Source: Xanthomonas fragariae | Lineage (GTDB): Bacteria; Pseudomonadota; Gammaproteobacteria; Xanthomonadales; Xanthomonadaceae | DNA: 64,000 nt | Direction: 5' to 3' | Assembly: GCF_017603965.1 (NCBI RefSeq) | Contig: NZ_CP071955.1 | Span: forward strand, 2,666,001-2,730,000 | Part shown: piece after piece, positions 37,052-46,377 of the stretch | Layout: every line of letters starts with the position of its first letter | Numbering within the stretch: position 1 is the stretch's first letter | Translations under genes and position numbers: made by a program | Notes under the pieces: generated by a model | What the model saw: only the letters and a program-made list of their open reading frames with translations | Databases searched by the model: none | What the model was told of the DNA's origin: nothing

Positions 37052-38737
37052 ATGTGGAGCACAAAGGGCAGTAGTGGTCGGACGCATGCCCAGAGTACCT
37101 ACCAAAGCGTGCCAGAGCAGGCGACTGCCCGGCAAGCGAGCCCGGGCGCCGTTGCGCCCGGAATGCCATCGCCCTCAGCGCCCTCTGGCGTCATCGGCGA
37201 ACTGACAGCTCGACCAAATAAGCGCCGTCGCACCGAGGCATTTGCTGTGCATTCGGAGCCGGGATCGGGCGCGATTCTGGGTCAAAACGGCACATCGATG
37301 CCGTTTGCCTCCTGCGCGATGCCGTACGACGATCTGCCCCCAAACAATCATGTGCATCATCCCACGCGTGGGCGTGCCGATGCGCCTGAGCCACAGTGGA
37401 CACCAGCGCACCAGTCTGCTTTTGAAGACGTCGCAGTTCATGAAGAACTTCAGGCGCCAGTGGATTGGCCATCAACTCCGTGCGATGGGCCCAGCACGTT
37501 CGCCCAGCTGAGCGGTGAGATTCGGAGCGGGACGGGGCAGTCAAAGTTCCATACACCCTATCCAGCCGACAGGGAACTCATCGCGCAGTTTGTAGACATT
37601 GCCAAGAAGGTAAGGGCCAAGCTGGACAACACAAAAGCCTACGCCTATTTATTGATACGTTTTAGCGAGTGGCTCAGGCAGCAGAACAAGGCTGGTCTGC
37701 AAGACCGTCTCGGCCAAGGCGAAGACGCACTGAGAGAAGATGCCTGCGACTTCCAAAAAGGGGCGCAACGCCCTCGTCTGGCCGCGGCACTGACGCAGCT
37801 GCTTAAAGTGGCATCTCCAACCGACGGAACGGTAAAGATCCGCAGTTACAGCCACCATGTGGCTGCTGACGGCGATACGGAAGAACTCATCAAGAGTGCG
37901 TTTTCTGATAACCCAGCGTACGCACGCGCCTTGCGCGCGTTCAGTGCATGGCTACATACCCAGGATAAAGAGGGATTTTCCGAAACGCACAGACTGCAAT
38001 CCCAGACCTTGATGGATGAGGCCAAAGCCTTCGCAAAAGCACGCATGGCGGGCAGTCAAAAGTCGGTTGCGGCACTGAAGCAATTGCGGATCTTTAAACT
38101 TACCGGAAAGACGGCTTTAGCAAAGAGGTGCGGTACGTTTGATGTTCCCGAAGCCGACCGCCAACTCAGCGAGAAATTTAAATCTGATTTTTTGGCGTCC
38201 TGCCGCGAAAATGAATACGTTAACCCGAAAAAATTCGTCGATAATATGTCATTCTTTCTGATGCAATTCAGCGCTTGGCTAAAGAAGAAAAAAAAGGAGA
38301 AAATAGCGTCGCGCCTGCACGACGAAACGTTGAATGACGATTTGCGTCTTTATTCCAATGAGAAGAGTGCAGACTACAAGAATAAAACGATAGGCATGCT
38401 GAATCACCTGCGCAAGATATTTCCTCCTAACATGCAGTTGCCCGACCTCAGAAGCATAGGTGAATCGGCGGAGCCTTCCTACTCGTCCTACTCGTCCATG
38501 TTTCCACTCACTCCTGAGGGTGGTTGGCCGCAGGCGGCTGAAGGCGACTGGATCCCCGATATGCCAGAGGAAGATGTGATGGGACCTGCGTCGTCAGCTC
38601 AACCCGAGGCGTCGAGTTACAACATTTCATTCGACTGGGAGGCACCGTATCAAGAAGCGACAGAGCCGCAGCACACCACCGCGATGTCGCAAGCGTCAAT
38701 ACTGAGCTTCGACCAGAAGGACACTGGGCCCAGTTGA
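37052..38737 (+). CDS. Candidate type III effector, paralog E (561 aa, divergent)
   Basis: Fifth and most divergent member, ATG at 37052 with GGAG upstream. It starts MWSTKGSSGRTHAQSTYQSV, closest to paralog A. It has the strongest NLS-like patch, PNKRRRTE (about 55-62). Three modules: LLIRFSEWLRQQNKAG ... DRLGQGEDALREDACDF; ALRAFSAWLHTQDKEGF ... LMDEAKAF; FLMQFSAWLKKKKKEK ... RLHDETLNDDLRLY. The tail is shorter, with GGWPQAAEGDWIPDMP and NISFDWEAPYQEATE, ending in SILSFDQKDTGPS. No PIP box lies between it and the MITE upstream (only TTCGC-N16-TTCAC near 36911-36936), so expression is doubtful unless driven from further up. Confidence 0.8.
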   Translation: MWSTKGSSGRTHAQSTYQSVPEQATARQASPGAVAPGMPSPSAPSGVIGELTARPNKRRRTEAFAVHSEPGSGAILGQNGTSMPFASCAMPYDDLPPNNHVHHPTRGRADAPEPQWTPAHQSAFEDVAVHEELQAPVDWPSTPCDGPSTFAQLSGEIRSGTGQSKFHTPYPADRELIAQFVDIAKKVRAKLDNTKAYAYLLIRFSEWLRQQNKAGLQDRLGQGEDALREDACDFQKGAQRPRLAAALTQLLKVASPTDGTVKIRSYSHHVAADGDTEELIKSAFSDNPAYARALRAFSAWLHTQDKEGFSETHRLQSQTLMDEAKAFAKARMAGSQKSVAALKQLRIFKLTGKTALAKRCGTFDVPEADRQLSEKFKSDFLASCRENEYVNPKKFVDNMSFFLMQFSAWLKKKKKEKIASRLHDETLNDDLRLYSNEKSADYKNKTIGMLNHLRKIFPPNMQLPDLRSIGESAEPSYSSYSSMFPLTPEGGWPQAAEGDWIPDMPEEDVMGPASSAQPEASSYNISFDWEAPYQEATEPQHTTAMSQASILSFDQKDTGPS

Positions 38738-38783
38738 AAACGTGGTGCACAGCAGGTTCCCCAATGGCTATTGCAGCATGAAG

Positions 38784-38827
38784 TTCGCGATAAGCAGACT
38801 GGTTCGTATCTGCGGCATTGACTATCG
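38784..38827 (+). promoter_or_regulatory. Degenerate PIP-like spacer after paralog E
   Basis: TTCGC (38784), 14 bp, TTCGT (38803-38807), 15 bp, TATCG (38823-38827). The 15-bp pair has one mismatch to a PIP box and the first pair has one base too few. The same spacer, further degraded, recurs downstream of paralogs A, B and C. No intact gene follows here, so it is probably the relic promoter of a lost sixth copy. Confidence 0.35.
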
Positions 38828-39015
38828 CGTTGTCACCAAATATCTCGAGGTCGACGGGGTGAACCAAGCCAAACTTTATCTTCATCCAGAAAATTTTTGA
38901 TGTGGCTGAGCGGTGCGCCCTATGCGTTAGGGCACATCGCATCGCCGATGCAGTGCGCTGACATGTTGTCCGTTGAGGATGAGGCAGTGATCGTCCATTT
39001 CTGAAAATCGAGTAC

Positions 39016-39150
39016 TTAGAGTGGCTAACAAAAGCGTCAGGTGGGCGTGGACGGCGCGCAGGAACCGGAGTGTACGAGTGGTACATGAGGATTCCGAGCA
39101 CCGGCCGCGTCCGCCTGACGGCTGCGCAGTAGTTTTGTTAGCCGCTCTTA
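39016..39150. mobile_element. MITE-like element, copy 5
   Basis: TTAGAGTGGCTAACAAAA at the left and GTTTTGTTAGCCGCTCTTA at the right, slightly shorter interior with GGAACCGGAGTGTACGAGTG. It abuts an IS5-like left end at 39151. Confidence 0.88.
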
Positions 39151-39286
39151 GGGCCGCTAACAAAACCCTTTGAATATTGTCTCACCGGCGGCAAAATTGC
39201 GGATATGACACGTCGCAAAAAGTTCCCCATTTCTCTGTGAAAGCGCATCGAGCCACTGATTGCGCAAGTGAAGCGTTCGCCCAAAG
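39151..39286 (+). mobile_element. Left end of an IS5-family element (truncated)
   Basis: Begins GGGCCGCTAACAAAACC, an inverted-repeat-like end clearly related to the MITE terminus. An ATG at 39205 opens MTRRKKFPISL, then a TGA where Trp would be expected, then KRIEPLIAQVKRSPKG, which resembles the N-terminus of IS5-group transposases. It stops abruptly at the junction with the paralog F tail. Non-functional. Confidence 0.5.
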
Positions 39287-39373
39287 GCTATGTCGCAAGC
39301 GTTAATACCGACCCTCGACGAAAATGACACTGAGCACAGCTGGAACGAAAGTGAACAGCGTGCTCCCGAATGA
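39287..39373 (+). pseudogene. C-terminal remnant of a sixth effector paralog (F)
   Basis: Reads MSQALIPTLDENDTEHSWNE and then SEQRAPE before TGA at 39371-39373, aligning with the last ~28 residues of paralogs A-C (MPQASILTFDENDTGLDW...RRVPE). The downstream spacer TGACTATTGCATCA and the PIP-like TTCGTATCC... also match those after A-C. All sequence upstream of this tail is replaced by IS5-like DNA. Confidence 0.75.
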
Positions 39374-39811
39374 CTATTGCATCAGGGGGTTTACGATCAG
39401 CAGATCGTTCGTATCCGCGACGTAGTGTATCGCGTCGTCGCGATACCGGGTACGGCCAATACGTGGAACCAGCCCAACTTTCCCTTTGCGGGCGAGCCGA
39501 GCAACGATTCCGCGCCGCTTGAGGTGATCGCGACAGCGCTCGATATCGGTCGCGTTGCGATGTGCCGTGTCCGCAATTTTCCTAACATCGATAAAGCGTT
39601 CGAGCGTTTTTTTATCCAATGTAAGGCGAGATAATTCGGAGTTATCCCGCCTGAGCTCTATCGCAGCAACTGAAGCACGCTGGGCACTGAAATATGTCTT
39701 GCGACACTGTCCAGGACATTCGGCTCCTGAGCCTGCTTACGACAAAGCTGAGCAGTTAATGCCCAAGCGGTGACGCACTTAGCAAAATCCGTCGTTTCGA
39801 TGAATTTTGCC
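39374..39811. other. Spacer between the effector array and the chemosensory operon
   Basis: The first ~110 bp copy the inter-paralog spacer. The rest has no gene I can support; a short leftward or rightward frame of ~80 codons exists but reads as spacer sequence in the other copies. Confidence 0.5.
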
Positions 39812-39837
39812 TAAACATTCCCGCTGGGGGCCGATAC
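39812..39837 (+). promoter_or_regulatory. Sigma-28 (FliA)-like promoter
   Basis: TAAA (39812-39815) followed after 14 bp by GCCGATAC (39830-39837), close to TAAA-N15-GCCGATAA. It lies about 115 bp upstream of the STAS gene that opens the chemosensory operon, where flagellar-regulon control is expected. One base short in spacing, so moderate confidence. Confidence 0.5.
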
Positions 39838-39952
39838 CGACATAGACCGGCATGTCTCCATGTGCAGAGTTGCCCACGCAAGCCCACGCCGCCGCGACCT
39901 TTCATCACGCCCTGATACACACACGTGCGCCATCGCATCGCTTGAGGCACCA

Positions 39953-40282
39953 ATGAACACGCCATTATTCGATCTACCCGCGCCGCTGACACTCGTCCTG
40001 GAAGGCGAGATGACCATCCGTCGCGCCGCAGAGCTTAAGCCGTTGCTGCAGCCGGCACTGCTGCATCCAGGCGGATTGCATCTGGATCTTGGCGCGGTCA
40101 GCGAGATCGACACCACCGGCCTGCAGTTGCTGTTGGCCACCAAGCAGGCGATCCAGGCCAATGGGCGACCGTTTTCGCTGACCGATTCCAGTCGTGCGGT
40201 GGTCGATGTGATCGAACTGCTCGGCTTGCTGGATGCGCTGTACCCGCATGCGATCGCGGGGTTCGGCGAGCGTATTCACTAA
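39953..40282 (+). CDS. STAS-domain protein (anti-sigma-antagonist-like)
   Basis: A 109-aa single STAS domain. LTLVLEGEMTIRRAAELKPLL and LHLDLGAVSEIDTTGLQLLL match the SpoIIAA-like fold. The position of the phosphorylatable Ser (DSxG) is taken by DTTGLQLL, so a Thr may serve. It opens the che operon, 18 bp ahead of cheA. STAS proteins of this kind precede cheA in many proteobacterial clusters; its partner kinase or phosphatase is not visible here. Confidence 0.85.
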   Translation: MNTPLFDLPAPLTLVLEGEMTIRRAAELKPLLQPALLHPGGLHLDLGAVSEIDTTGLQLLLATKQAIQANGRPFSLTDSSRAVVDVIELLGLLDALYPHAIAGFGERIH

Positions 40283-40300
40283 CGGATTGGTGACCTGCGC

Positions 40301-42310
40301 ATGGACATGAATCAGCTGATGCAGACCTTCCTGGCCGAGAGCCGGGATCTGCTCGAAGACATGGAACGCCACCTGCTCGAAGCCGAGCGTGGCGAGTCTT
40401 CGCCGGACGCAGTCAACGCGATCTTTCGTGCCGCGCATACCATCAAGGGCTCCGGTGGCTTATTCGATCTGCCGCAGCTGGTCGGCTTCACCCACATCGT
40501 GGAAAGCGTGCTGGACCTGGTACGCGACGAGGCGCTGACGCTGAGCTCGGAACTGATCGGGCTACTGCTGGTGTGCTGCGACCATATCCATGCGCTGGTA
40601 GAAACTGCCGCCGATCCAGGCCATGCCGATCCGGCCGCACTCGCCGCCGAAGCGGAACCCTTGCTGGCGCAACTGCAAACCTATCTGCATGTCAGCATCT
40701 GTGGCATTACGACCACCGCGATCCAGCACAGCACGCCTGAAAAACAGAGCGGTTACTGGCGTATCACGCTGAAATTGTCTGCCGATGGATTGCGCTACGG
40801 CAACTCGCCGCTCAAGCTGATTCGCAACCTGCGCGGGCTGGGTTCGGTCGAATCGATCGGCACCGATTACAGCCAGTTGCCGGGCTTTGAAGAACTCGAC
40901 CCGGAAGCCAACTATCTCGGTTTCCAGATCCTGCTACGCAGCGATGCCGACCGCGCCGCGATCGAAGAAGTGTTCGAGTTCGTGCGCGAAGATTGCGACC
41001 TGGAGATTGCCGCGGTGCCGGCGCCGATCGATGCCGCCGCTCTGCGCGCAAGCGAACTTGTGCTGGCAGCACCTGCAGTCAGCGCGCTCGCAGCAATGCC
41101 AGCCGCAGCGTCCGCACCGGCGCGTGCAACACCTGACACCGGCGCACGCAATACCGACGCAAGCTCGATCCGCGTTGATGCCGACAAACTCGATCGCATG
41201 ATCGATCTGGTCGGCGAACTCATCATCGCGGTGGCCAGCACCAATGCCAATGCGCAGCGCACTGGCGACGCGCAATTGCTGGAATCGGCCTCGCTCCTGG
41301 CCGGCCTGGTCGAAGACGTGCGCGAAAGCGCCTTGCAACTGCGCATGGTCAAGATCGGCGGCACCTTTAGCCGGTTCCAGCGCGTGGTGCACGATGTGGC
41401 GCGCGAACTCGGCAAGGACATCGCACTGGTGGTGGCCGGCGAAGACACCGAGCTGGACAAATCGGTGGTGGAAAAGATCGGCGACCCACTCACCCATCTG
41501 GTGCGCAACGCGATGGACCACGGCATCGAGCCGGCCGATGTACGTGTGGCTCGCGGCAAACCCGCACGGGGCACCGTCGGGCTCAACGCGTATCACGACT
41601 CCGGCAGCGTCGTCATCCAGATCACCGACGACGGGGGCGGCCTGAACCGCGACCGCATTCTGGCCAAAGCGCTGGAACGCGGACTGATCGAACCCGGCCG
41701 CCAACTCAACGACCGCGACGTGTTCGCAATGATTTTCGAGCCGGGATTTTCCACCGCCGAAAAAGTCACCAATCTGTCCGGGCGCGGCGTCGGCATGGAC
41801 GTGGTCAAGCGCAACATCGCCGCGTTGCGCGGCACGGTCGAGATCGACAGCGCTGCCGGCGTGGGCACCACCATCTCGGTGCGGCTGCCGCTGACCTTGG
41901 CCATTATCAATGGCTTCCAGATCGGTGTCGGCAAATCGGTGTTCGTGGTGCCACTGGATGTGGTGGAGGAATGCGTGGAGTTCACACCCAACGACGCCAG
42001 CGACTACATCGATCTGCGCGGCAGCGTGCTGCCGTATGTGCGCCTGCGCGAATTGTTCGCGCTCGCCGGCAAAACACCGACGCGCGAAAGCATCGTGGTG
42101 ATCCGCCAGGGCGCACAGCGCTTCGGCTTGGTTGTGGACACGCTGCTGGGCGAATGGCAAACGGTAATCAAACCGTTGTCCAAGATCTTCGCACAGGTCA
42201 AAGGCATCAGTGGCTCGAGCATTCTGGGCAGCGGCGATGTCGCGCTGATTCTGGATGTGCCCAGCCTGATCCAGCAATTGCATCCCAACCATGACGCGTT
42301 GGCGGCCTGA
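40301..42310 (+). CDS. cheA: Chemotaxis histidine kinase CheA
   Basis: A 669-aa CheA. The P1 Hpt domain carries the phospho-His at about residue 46 (IFRAAHTIKGSGGLFDL). A P2-like region, dimerisation helices (DADKLDRMIDLVGELI), the N box (HLVRNAMDHGIEPADV), G boxes (ITDDGGGLNRDRI, GRGVGMDVVKRNI) and a C-terminal CheW-like P5 domain (FVVPLDVVEECVEF ... SSILGSGDVALILDV) follow in order. There is an Ala/Thr-rich linker near residues 250-285. It drives phosphotransfer to CheB here; no cheY is encoded in the cluster. Confidence 0.96.
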   Translation: MDMNQLMQTFLAESRDLLEDMERHLLEAERGESSPDAVNAIFRAAHTIKGSGGLFDLPQLVGFTHIVESVLDLVRDEALTLSSELIGLLLVCCDHIHALVETAADPGHADPAALAAEAEPLLAQLQTYLHVSICGITTTAIQHSTPEKQSGYWRITLKLSADGLRYGNSPLKLIRNLRGLGSVESIGTDYSQLPGFEELDPEANYLGFQILLRSDADRAAIEEVFEFVREDCDLEIAAVPAPIDAAALRASELVLAAPAVSALAAMPAAASAPARATPDTGARNTDASSIRVDADKLDRMIDLVGELIIAVASTNANAQRTGDAQLLESASLLAGLVEDVRESALQLRMVKIGGTFSRFQRVVHDVARELGKDIALVVAGEDTELDKSVVEKIGDPLTHLVRNAMDHGIEPADVRVARGKPARGTVGLNAYHDSGSVVIQITDDGGGLNRDRILAKALERGLIEPGRQLNDRDVFAMIFEPGFSTAEKVTNLSGRGVGMDVVKRNIAALRGTVEIDSAAGVGTTISVRLPLTLAIINGFQIGVGKSVFVVPLDVVEECVEFTPNDASDYIDLRGSVLPYVRLRELFALAGKTPTRESIVVIRQGAQRFGLVVDTLLGEWQTVIKPLSKIFAQVKGISGSSILGSGDVALILDVPSLIQQLHPNHDALAA

Positions 42311-42377
42311 GCGTTCGCAGTATTGCTCCCTACAACCCGCGTCGTTTGTCATTCACTGACCCCAGGAAGCTCCCGCC

Positions 42378-44534
42378 ATGTCACACCGTCTGCCAATCAA
42401 CACGCAATTGTGGTTTACCGCCGCATTTGCGCTTGCCCTGCCCGTTGTGGTGGTCATCGCCTGCTTGGCGCTGACGCTGTCGCATGCTGCATTGCTGGGT
42501 GCCAGCATCGCTGCGGCGATCGTCGGCGGTATATTGCTGGTCTGGGCAATCCGGATCGCAAACGACTCGTTGGATCTTGCTACCACTACGCTGGACGCAT
42601 TCTCGCGCGGCAACTTCGATATCGCCTTGCCGCAGGTCGGCGACGAACGTACCGGCGACATGCTGCGCGCATTGCGCAAGCTGCAAAGCGGCATCCGTCA
42701 CGTCAACGACGAGATCAACCGGGTCTCGCACGAACACGATGCCGGCGAGATCGACGCGCGTATCGCTGTGGTCCGCTTCGATGGCGACTTCCGCACCATG
42801 GGCGATGGCATCAACCGCATGGTTGCCAGCCATATCGCAGTGAAAAAACAGGCGATGGCCTGCGTGGCCGAGTTCGGTCGCGGCAACTTCGCCGCAGAGC
42901 TCGAACGTCTGCCAGGCAAGAAAGCCTTCATCAATGAAGTGGTCGACCAGATCCGCGGCAACCTCACCGGCATGGTTGCCGAGGTCAACCGCATGTCGAC
43001 CGAGCACGATGCCGGCGATATCGATGTGGTCATCGACACGCAGCGCTTTACCGGTGATTTCCGCCGGATGGCCGAAGGCATCAACGCGATGGTCGCCGGC
43101 CACATCGCAGTCAATAAACAGGCCATTGCCTGCGTGAGCGAATTCGGCCGCGGCAACTTCACCGCGCAGCTGCCGTTGCTGCCGGGCAAGAAGCGCTTCA
43201 TCAATGAAACCATCGAACAGGTGCGCGGCAACCTTACCGGGCTGATCGGCGAGATCAACCATATGTCGGCCGAACACGAAGCCGGCGATATCGATGTGAT
43301 TATCGACAGCACACGTTTCGATGGCGATTTCCGCAGCATGGCGCTTGGCATCAACCAGATGGTCGGCGCGCATATCGCGGTCAAGAAACTGGCGATGGGC
43401 GTGGTGGCCGAATTCGGCCGCGGCAACTTCGATGCACCGCTTGCACAGCTACCGGGCAAGAAAGCCTTCATCAACGACACCGTGGAGCGTGCGCGCAGCA
43501 ATCTGCGCAGTATTTCAGAAGTGATCCAGGTCATGGGCGCGATGGCCGAGGGCGACCTCACCCATACCGTGGAAGGCCGCTACGAAGGTGCATTCGCCGA
43601 CATGCAGCGCTACGTCAACACCACCATGAGTCGCTTGACCGAGATCGTCGATGAGGTCAATCGCAACGCCGAAAATCTCGCCAGCGCGTCGGAGCAAGTC
43701 AGTTCCACTGCACAGGCGCTGGCACAGGCCGCCAGCGAGCAGGCGGCAGGCGTGGAAGAAACCAGCGCCTCGCTGGAACAGATGACCGCCTCCATTGCGC
43801 AGAACACCGAGAACGCGCGCGTCACCGACAGCATGGCCGCCAAGGCCGCCAGCGAAGCGGCGGACGGTGGCGAGACCGTGCGCGCTACGGTGGCCGCAAT
43901 GAAGGACATCGCCAAGAAGATCGGCATTATCGACGACATCGCCTATCAGACCAATCTGCTTGCGCTCAATGCCGCCATCGAGGCCGCACGTGCCGGCGAA
44001 CACGGCAAGGGCTTTGCGGTGGTGGCGGCGGAAGTGCGCAAGCTGGCAGAGCGCAGCCAGATCGCCGCGCAGGAAATCGGCGAAGTGGCTGGCTCCAGCG
44101 TGGAATTGGCCGAAAGCGCCGGCCGCGTACTTGGCGAGATGGTGCCCTCGATTCGCCGCACCTCCGACCTTGTGCAGGAAATCGCTGCAGCGTCCGAAGA
44201 ACAGACCGCCGGTGTCGGCCAGATCAACACCGCCGTCGGCCAGTTGAACCAGACCACACAATCGGCTGCGGCCAATGCCGAAGAACTGGCAGCAACCTCG
44301 GAAGAAATGAGCGCGCAGGCCGACCAGTTGCAGCAGCTGATGGGCTTCTTCCGGCTCGGCAATGGCGGGCACAGCACGACATCGGGTAACAGCAAGCCGG
44401 GCCGGCGCCGGATCGCATCGCCTGGCACCAGCACGGCGATCAGTGCGCCGCCGCGGCGCACCAACGTGCGCCAGATCAGCGCGGTAGCCGCAACCGCCGA
44501 TGCGATCGACGAATCGCAATTCGCCAGCTTCTGA
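42378..44534 (+). CDS. Methyl-accepting chemotaxis protein with tandem HAMP units
   Basis: A 718-aa receptor. Two closely spaced hydrophobic helices near residues 12-34 and 38-58 leave almost no periplasmic loop, so it lacks a normal ligand domain. Residues ~58-440 contain about four HAMP-like units; a ~92-residue block is repeated three times ([54 protein letters not shown]). The C-terminal signalling hairpin is typical ([40 protein letters not shown]). Poly-HAMP receptors are associated with membrane or cytoplasmic sensing. It sits between cheA and cheW. Confidence 0.93.
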   Translation: MSHRLPINTQLWFTAAFALALPVVVVIACLALTLSHAALLGASIAAAIVGGILLVWAIRIANDSLDLATTTLDAFSRGNFDIALPQVGDERTGDMLRALRKLQSGIRHVNDEINRVSHEHDAGEIDARIAVVRFDGDFRTMGDGINRMVASHIAVKKQAMACVAEFGRGNFAAELERLPGKKAFINEVVDQIRGNLTGMVAEVNRMSTEHDAGDIDVVIDTQRFTGDFRRMAEGINAMVAGHIAVNKQAIACVSEFGRGNFTAQLPLLPGKKRFINETIEQVRGNLTGLIGEINHMSAEHEAGDIDVIIDSTRFDGDFRSMALGINQMVGAHIAVKKLAMGVVAEFGRGNFDAPLAQLPGKKAFINDTVERARSNLRSISEVIQVMGAMAEGDLTHTVEGRYEGAFADMQRYVNTTMSRLTEIVDEVNRNAENLASASEQVSSTAQALAQAASEQAAGVEETSASLEQMTASIAQNTENARVTDSMAAKAASEAADGGETVRATVAAMKDIAKKIGIIDDIAYQTNLLALNAAIEAARAGEHGKGFAVVAAEVRKLAERSQIAAQEIGEVAGSSVELAESAGRVLGEMVPSIRRTSDLVQEIAAASEEQTAGVGQINTAVGQLNQTTQSAAANAEELAATSEEMSAQADQLQQLMGFFRLGNGGHSTTSGNSKPGRRRIASPGTSTAISAPPRRTNVRQISAVAATADAIDESQFASF

Positions 44535-44544
44535 GGAACCAACG

Positions 44545-45060
44545 ATGCAAGCGCATAAGGCAGCCACCACCCTCGTCCCGTCAGCGACGGCACCGCAGCA
44601 ATACCTGACCTTTTTGCTGGGTTCGGAGATGTTTGGCCTGGGCATCCTCGGCATCAAGGAAATCATCGAATACCGTGTGCCCACCGATGTGCCGATGATG
44701 CCGCCGGCCCTGCGTGGCGTGATCAACCTGCGCGGAGCCGTGGTGCCGGTGATGGATCTGCAGCAACGCTTCGGCCGCAATGCCAGCGCGATCACCAAAC
44801 GCAGTTGCATCGTGATCGTGGAGATCACACACGGCGACACGCATCAAGTGCTTGGCCTGCTGGTGGATGCAGTCAGCGAAGTGCTGGAGATCGCGCCCAA
44901 CCACATTGTCGACACACCCAGCTTCGGCGCCGGCATCGCCCGCGATTTCATTCATGCCATGGGCAAGATCGGCGAGCGCTTCGTGATCCTGCTCGATGCC
45001 GATTCCGTATTGGGCAACGACGCACTCGCCCAGCTACCCACCGCCGAGCTGGCGGCCTGA
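44545..45060 (+). CDS. cheW: Chemotaxis coupling protein CheW
   Basis: A 171-aa adaptor joining receptor and CheA. YLTFLLGSEMFGLGILGIKE and IIEYRVPTDVPMMPPALRGV then INLRGAVVPVMDLQQRFG are the CheW hallmarks; LGLLVDAVSEVLEIAPNHI completes the fold. The ATG at 44545 with GAGG upstream was preferred over an earlier in-frame start inside the receptor gene. Confidence 0.94.
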   Translation: MQAHKAATTLVPSATAPQQYLTFLLGSEMFGLGILGIKEIIEYRVPTDVPMMPPALRGVINLRGAVVPVMDLQQRFGRNASAITKRSCIVIVEITHGDTHQVLGLLVDAVSEVLEIAPNHIVDTPSFGAGIARDFIHAMGKIGERFVILLDADSVLGNDALAQLPTAELAA

Positions 45061-45086
45061 CCTCCCGCATGCACGCAAGGACTCCC

Positions 45087-46373
45087 ATGCGCCCTGCCGT
45101 TCTATCCTGTAACTGCACGCTGGCCGGCCCGGTGCTGGTTATCGATGACAGTGCGGTGCAACGCGAACACGCCATGGCATTGTGCCGCCAACTCGGCGCC
45201 ACCCTGGTCGACGGCGCAGTCGATGGCCACGCGGCGCTGGAGTGGCTGGCGCGCGTCGATGCGCCTTCGCTGTTGCTGGTCGATCTCGAAATGCCGGGTA
45301 TGGACGGCGTGCAATTGCTCGATGCCTTGGCACGCAGTCAGTACAGCGTGCCGGTGGTGGTGGTATCGCAACGCGGTGGGGCGCTGATCGATGCGGTGAT
45401 GCAGCTCAGCAGCAGCGCCGGCGTGCGCGTGCTCGGCGGTATCGAAAAGCCGATGCATCTGCAGGATCTGGCCACCGTGCTGGATTGCGCGCCGGACATT
45501 AGTGCAAGCATACCGGCCACTGCAGCGGTGGCGATGTCGCTACTGATGTCTGGCGGCGCCGCCGCAGCGTCGCGCCTGGATCGCGCCATGCGTCGCGGCG
45601 AAATCCGTGTAGCCTACCAGCCCAAGCTCGATCTCAAAGACGGCTGCCTGCGCGGTGTGGAAGCGCTCGCACGTTGGCGCCGCCCGCAAGGCGACATGAT
45701 CGGGCCGGACCGCTTCATTCCGCTGGCCGAACGCGAAGGCTTGATCCACGCATTGACGCAGCAAGTGATCGACAAAGCCATCGCGCAGTTGGTGGACTGG
45801 CGCGCCGAAGGTTTGGAGCTGAGCCTGGCATTGAACCTGTCGCCGAATCTGCTCAGCGAGCAGGATTTTCTCGAACAGCTGTGCGGCAAGTTGAGCGACA
45901 ACGGGCTGAGCCCTGCGGATCTGGTGCTGGAACTCACCGAAAGCGCAATCGTGGAGCCGGCCAACGCATTGAGCATGTTGGCGCGTCTGCGCCTGCACGG
46001 CTTCGGGTTGTCCATCGACGACTACGGCACCGGCTTCTCGTCGCTGCAGCGTCTTGCCAGCATTCCGTTTACCGAACTCAAACTGGATCGCAGCTTCGTG
46101 CATGCCGCGCATCGCAGCCGCAGTCAGCGCACCGTGCTCGAATCCACGCTGGAACTGGCGCATCGCCTCGAACTCACCGCGGTGGCCGAAGGGGTGGAAA
46201 CACCGGACGACTGGCGCCTGCTGCGCGAGCTGGGTTGCGATCTGGCGCAAGGCTATCTGATGGGCTCGCCGATGCCAGGGCCGATGCTATCGGAATGGTG
46301 GCGCGAACATGCCGAGCGCATCGCGCGCCTCAGCGGCGGTGAATTGCCAGCCAGCGATGCGGACCTGGCCTGA
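45087..46373 (+). CDS. REC-EAL c-di-GMP phosphodiesterase
   Basis: A 428-aa response regulator with enzymatic output. The REC domain (about residues 15-130) has VLVIDDSAVQREHAM, the phospho-Asp in LLLVDLEMPGMDGVQ and a Lys in GGIEKPMHL. The EAL domain follows: VAYQPKLDLKDGCLRGVEAL with EALAR, ALNLSPNLL (Asn), VLELTESAIV (Glu), LSIDDYGTGFSSL (Asp-Asp), ELKLDRSFV (Lys), VAEGVETPDDW (Glu) and LAQGYLMGSPM (Gln). All catalytic and metal residues look intact, so an active phosphodiesterase is expected. Start at 45087 follows AAGGA by 6 bp; 45069 is possible. Confidence 0.93.
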   Translation: MRPAVLSCNCTLAGPVLVIDDSAVQREHAMALCRQLGATLVDGAVDGHAALEWLARVDAPSLLLVDLEMPGMDGVQLLDALARSQYSVPVVVVSQRGGALIDAVMQLSSSAGVRVLGGIEKPMHLQDLATVLDCAPDISASIPATAAVAMSLLMSGGAAAASRLDRAMRRGEIRVAYQPKLDLKDGCLRGVEALARWRRPQGDMIGPDRFIPLAEREGLIHALTQQVIDKAIAQLVDWRAEGLELSLALNLSPNLLSEQDFLEQLCGKLSDNGLSPADLVLELTESAIVEPANALSMLARLRLHGFGLSIDDYGTGFSSLQRLASIPFTELKLDRSFVHAAHRSRSQRTVLESTLELAHRLELTAVAEGVETPDDWRLLRELGCDLAQGYLMGSPMPGPMLSEWWREHAERIARLSGGELPASDADLA

Positions 46374-46377
46374 ACAC

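Noticed and set aside
29215..38737. TAL effector repeats
   Set aside because: No 33-35-residue LTPxQVVAIAS repeats; the modules are ~85 residues and unrelated.
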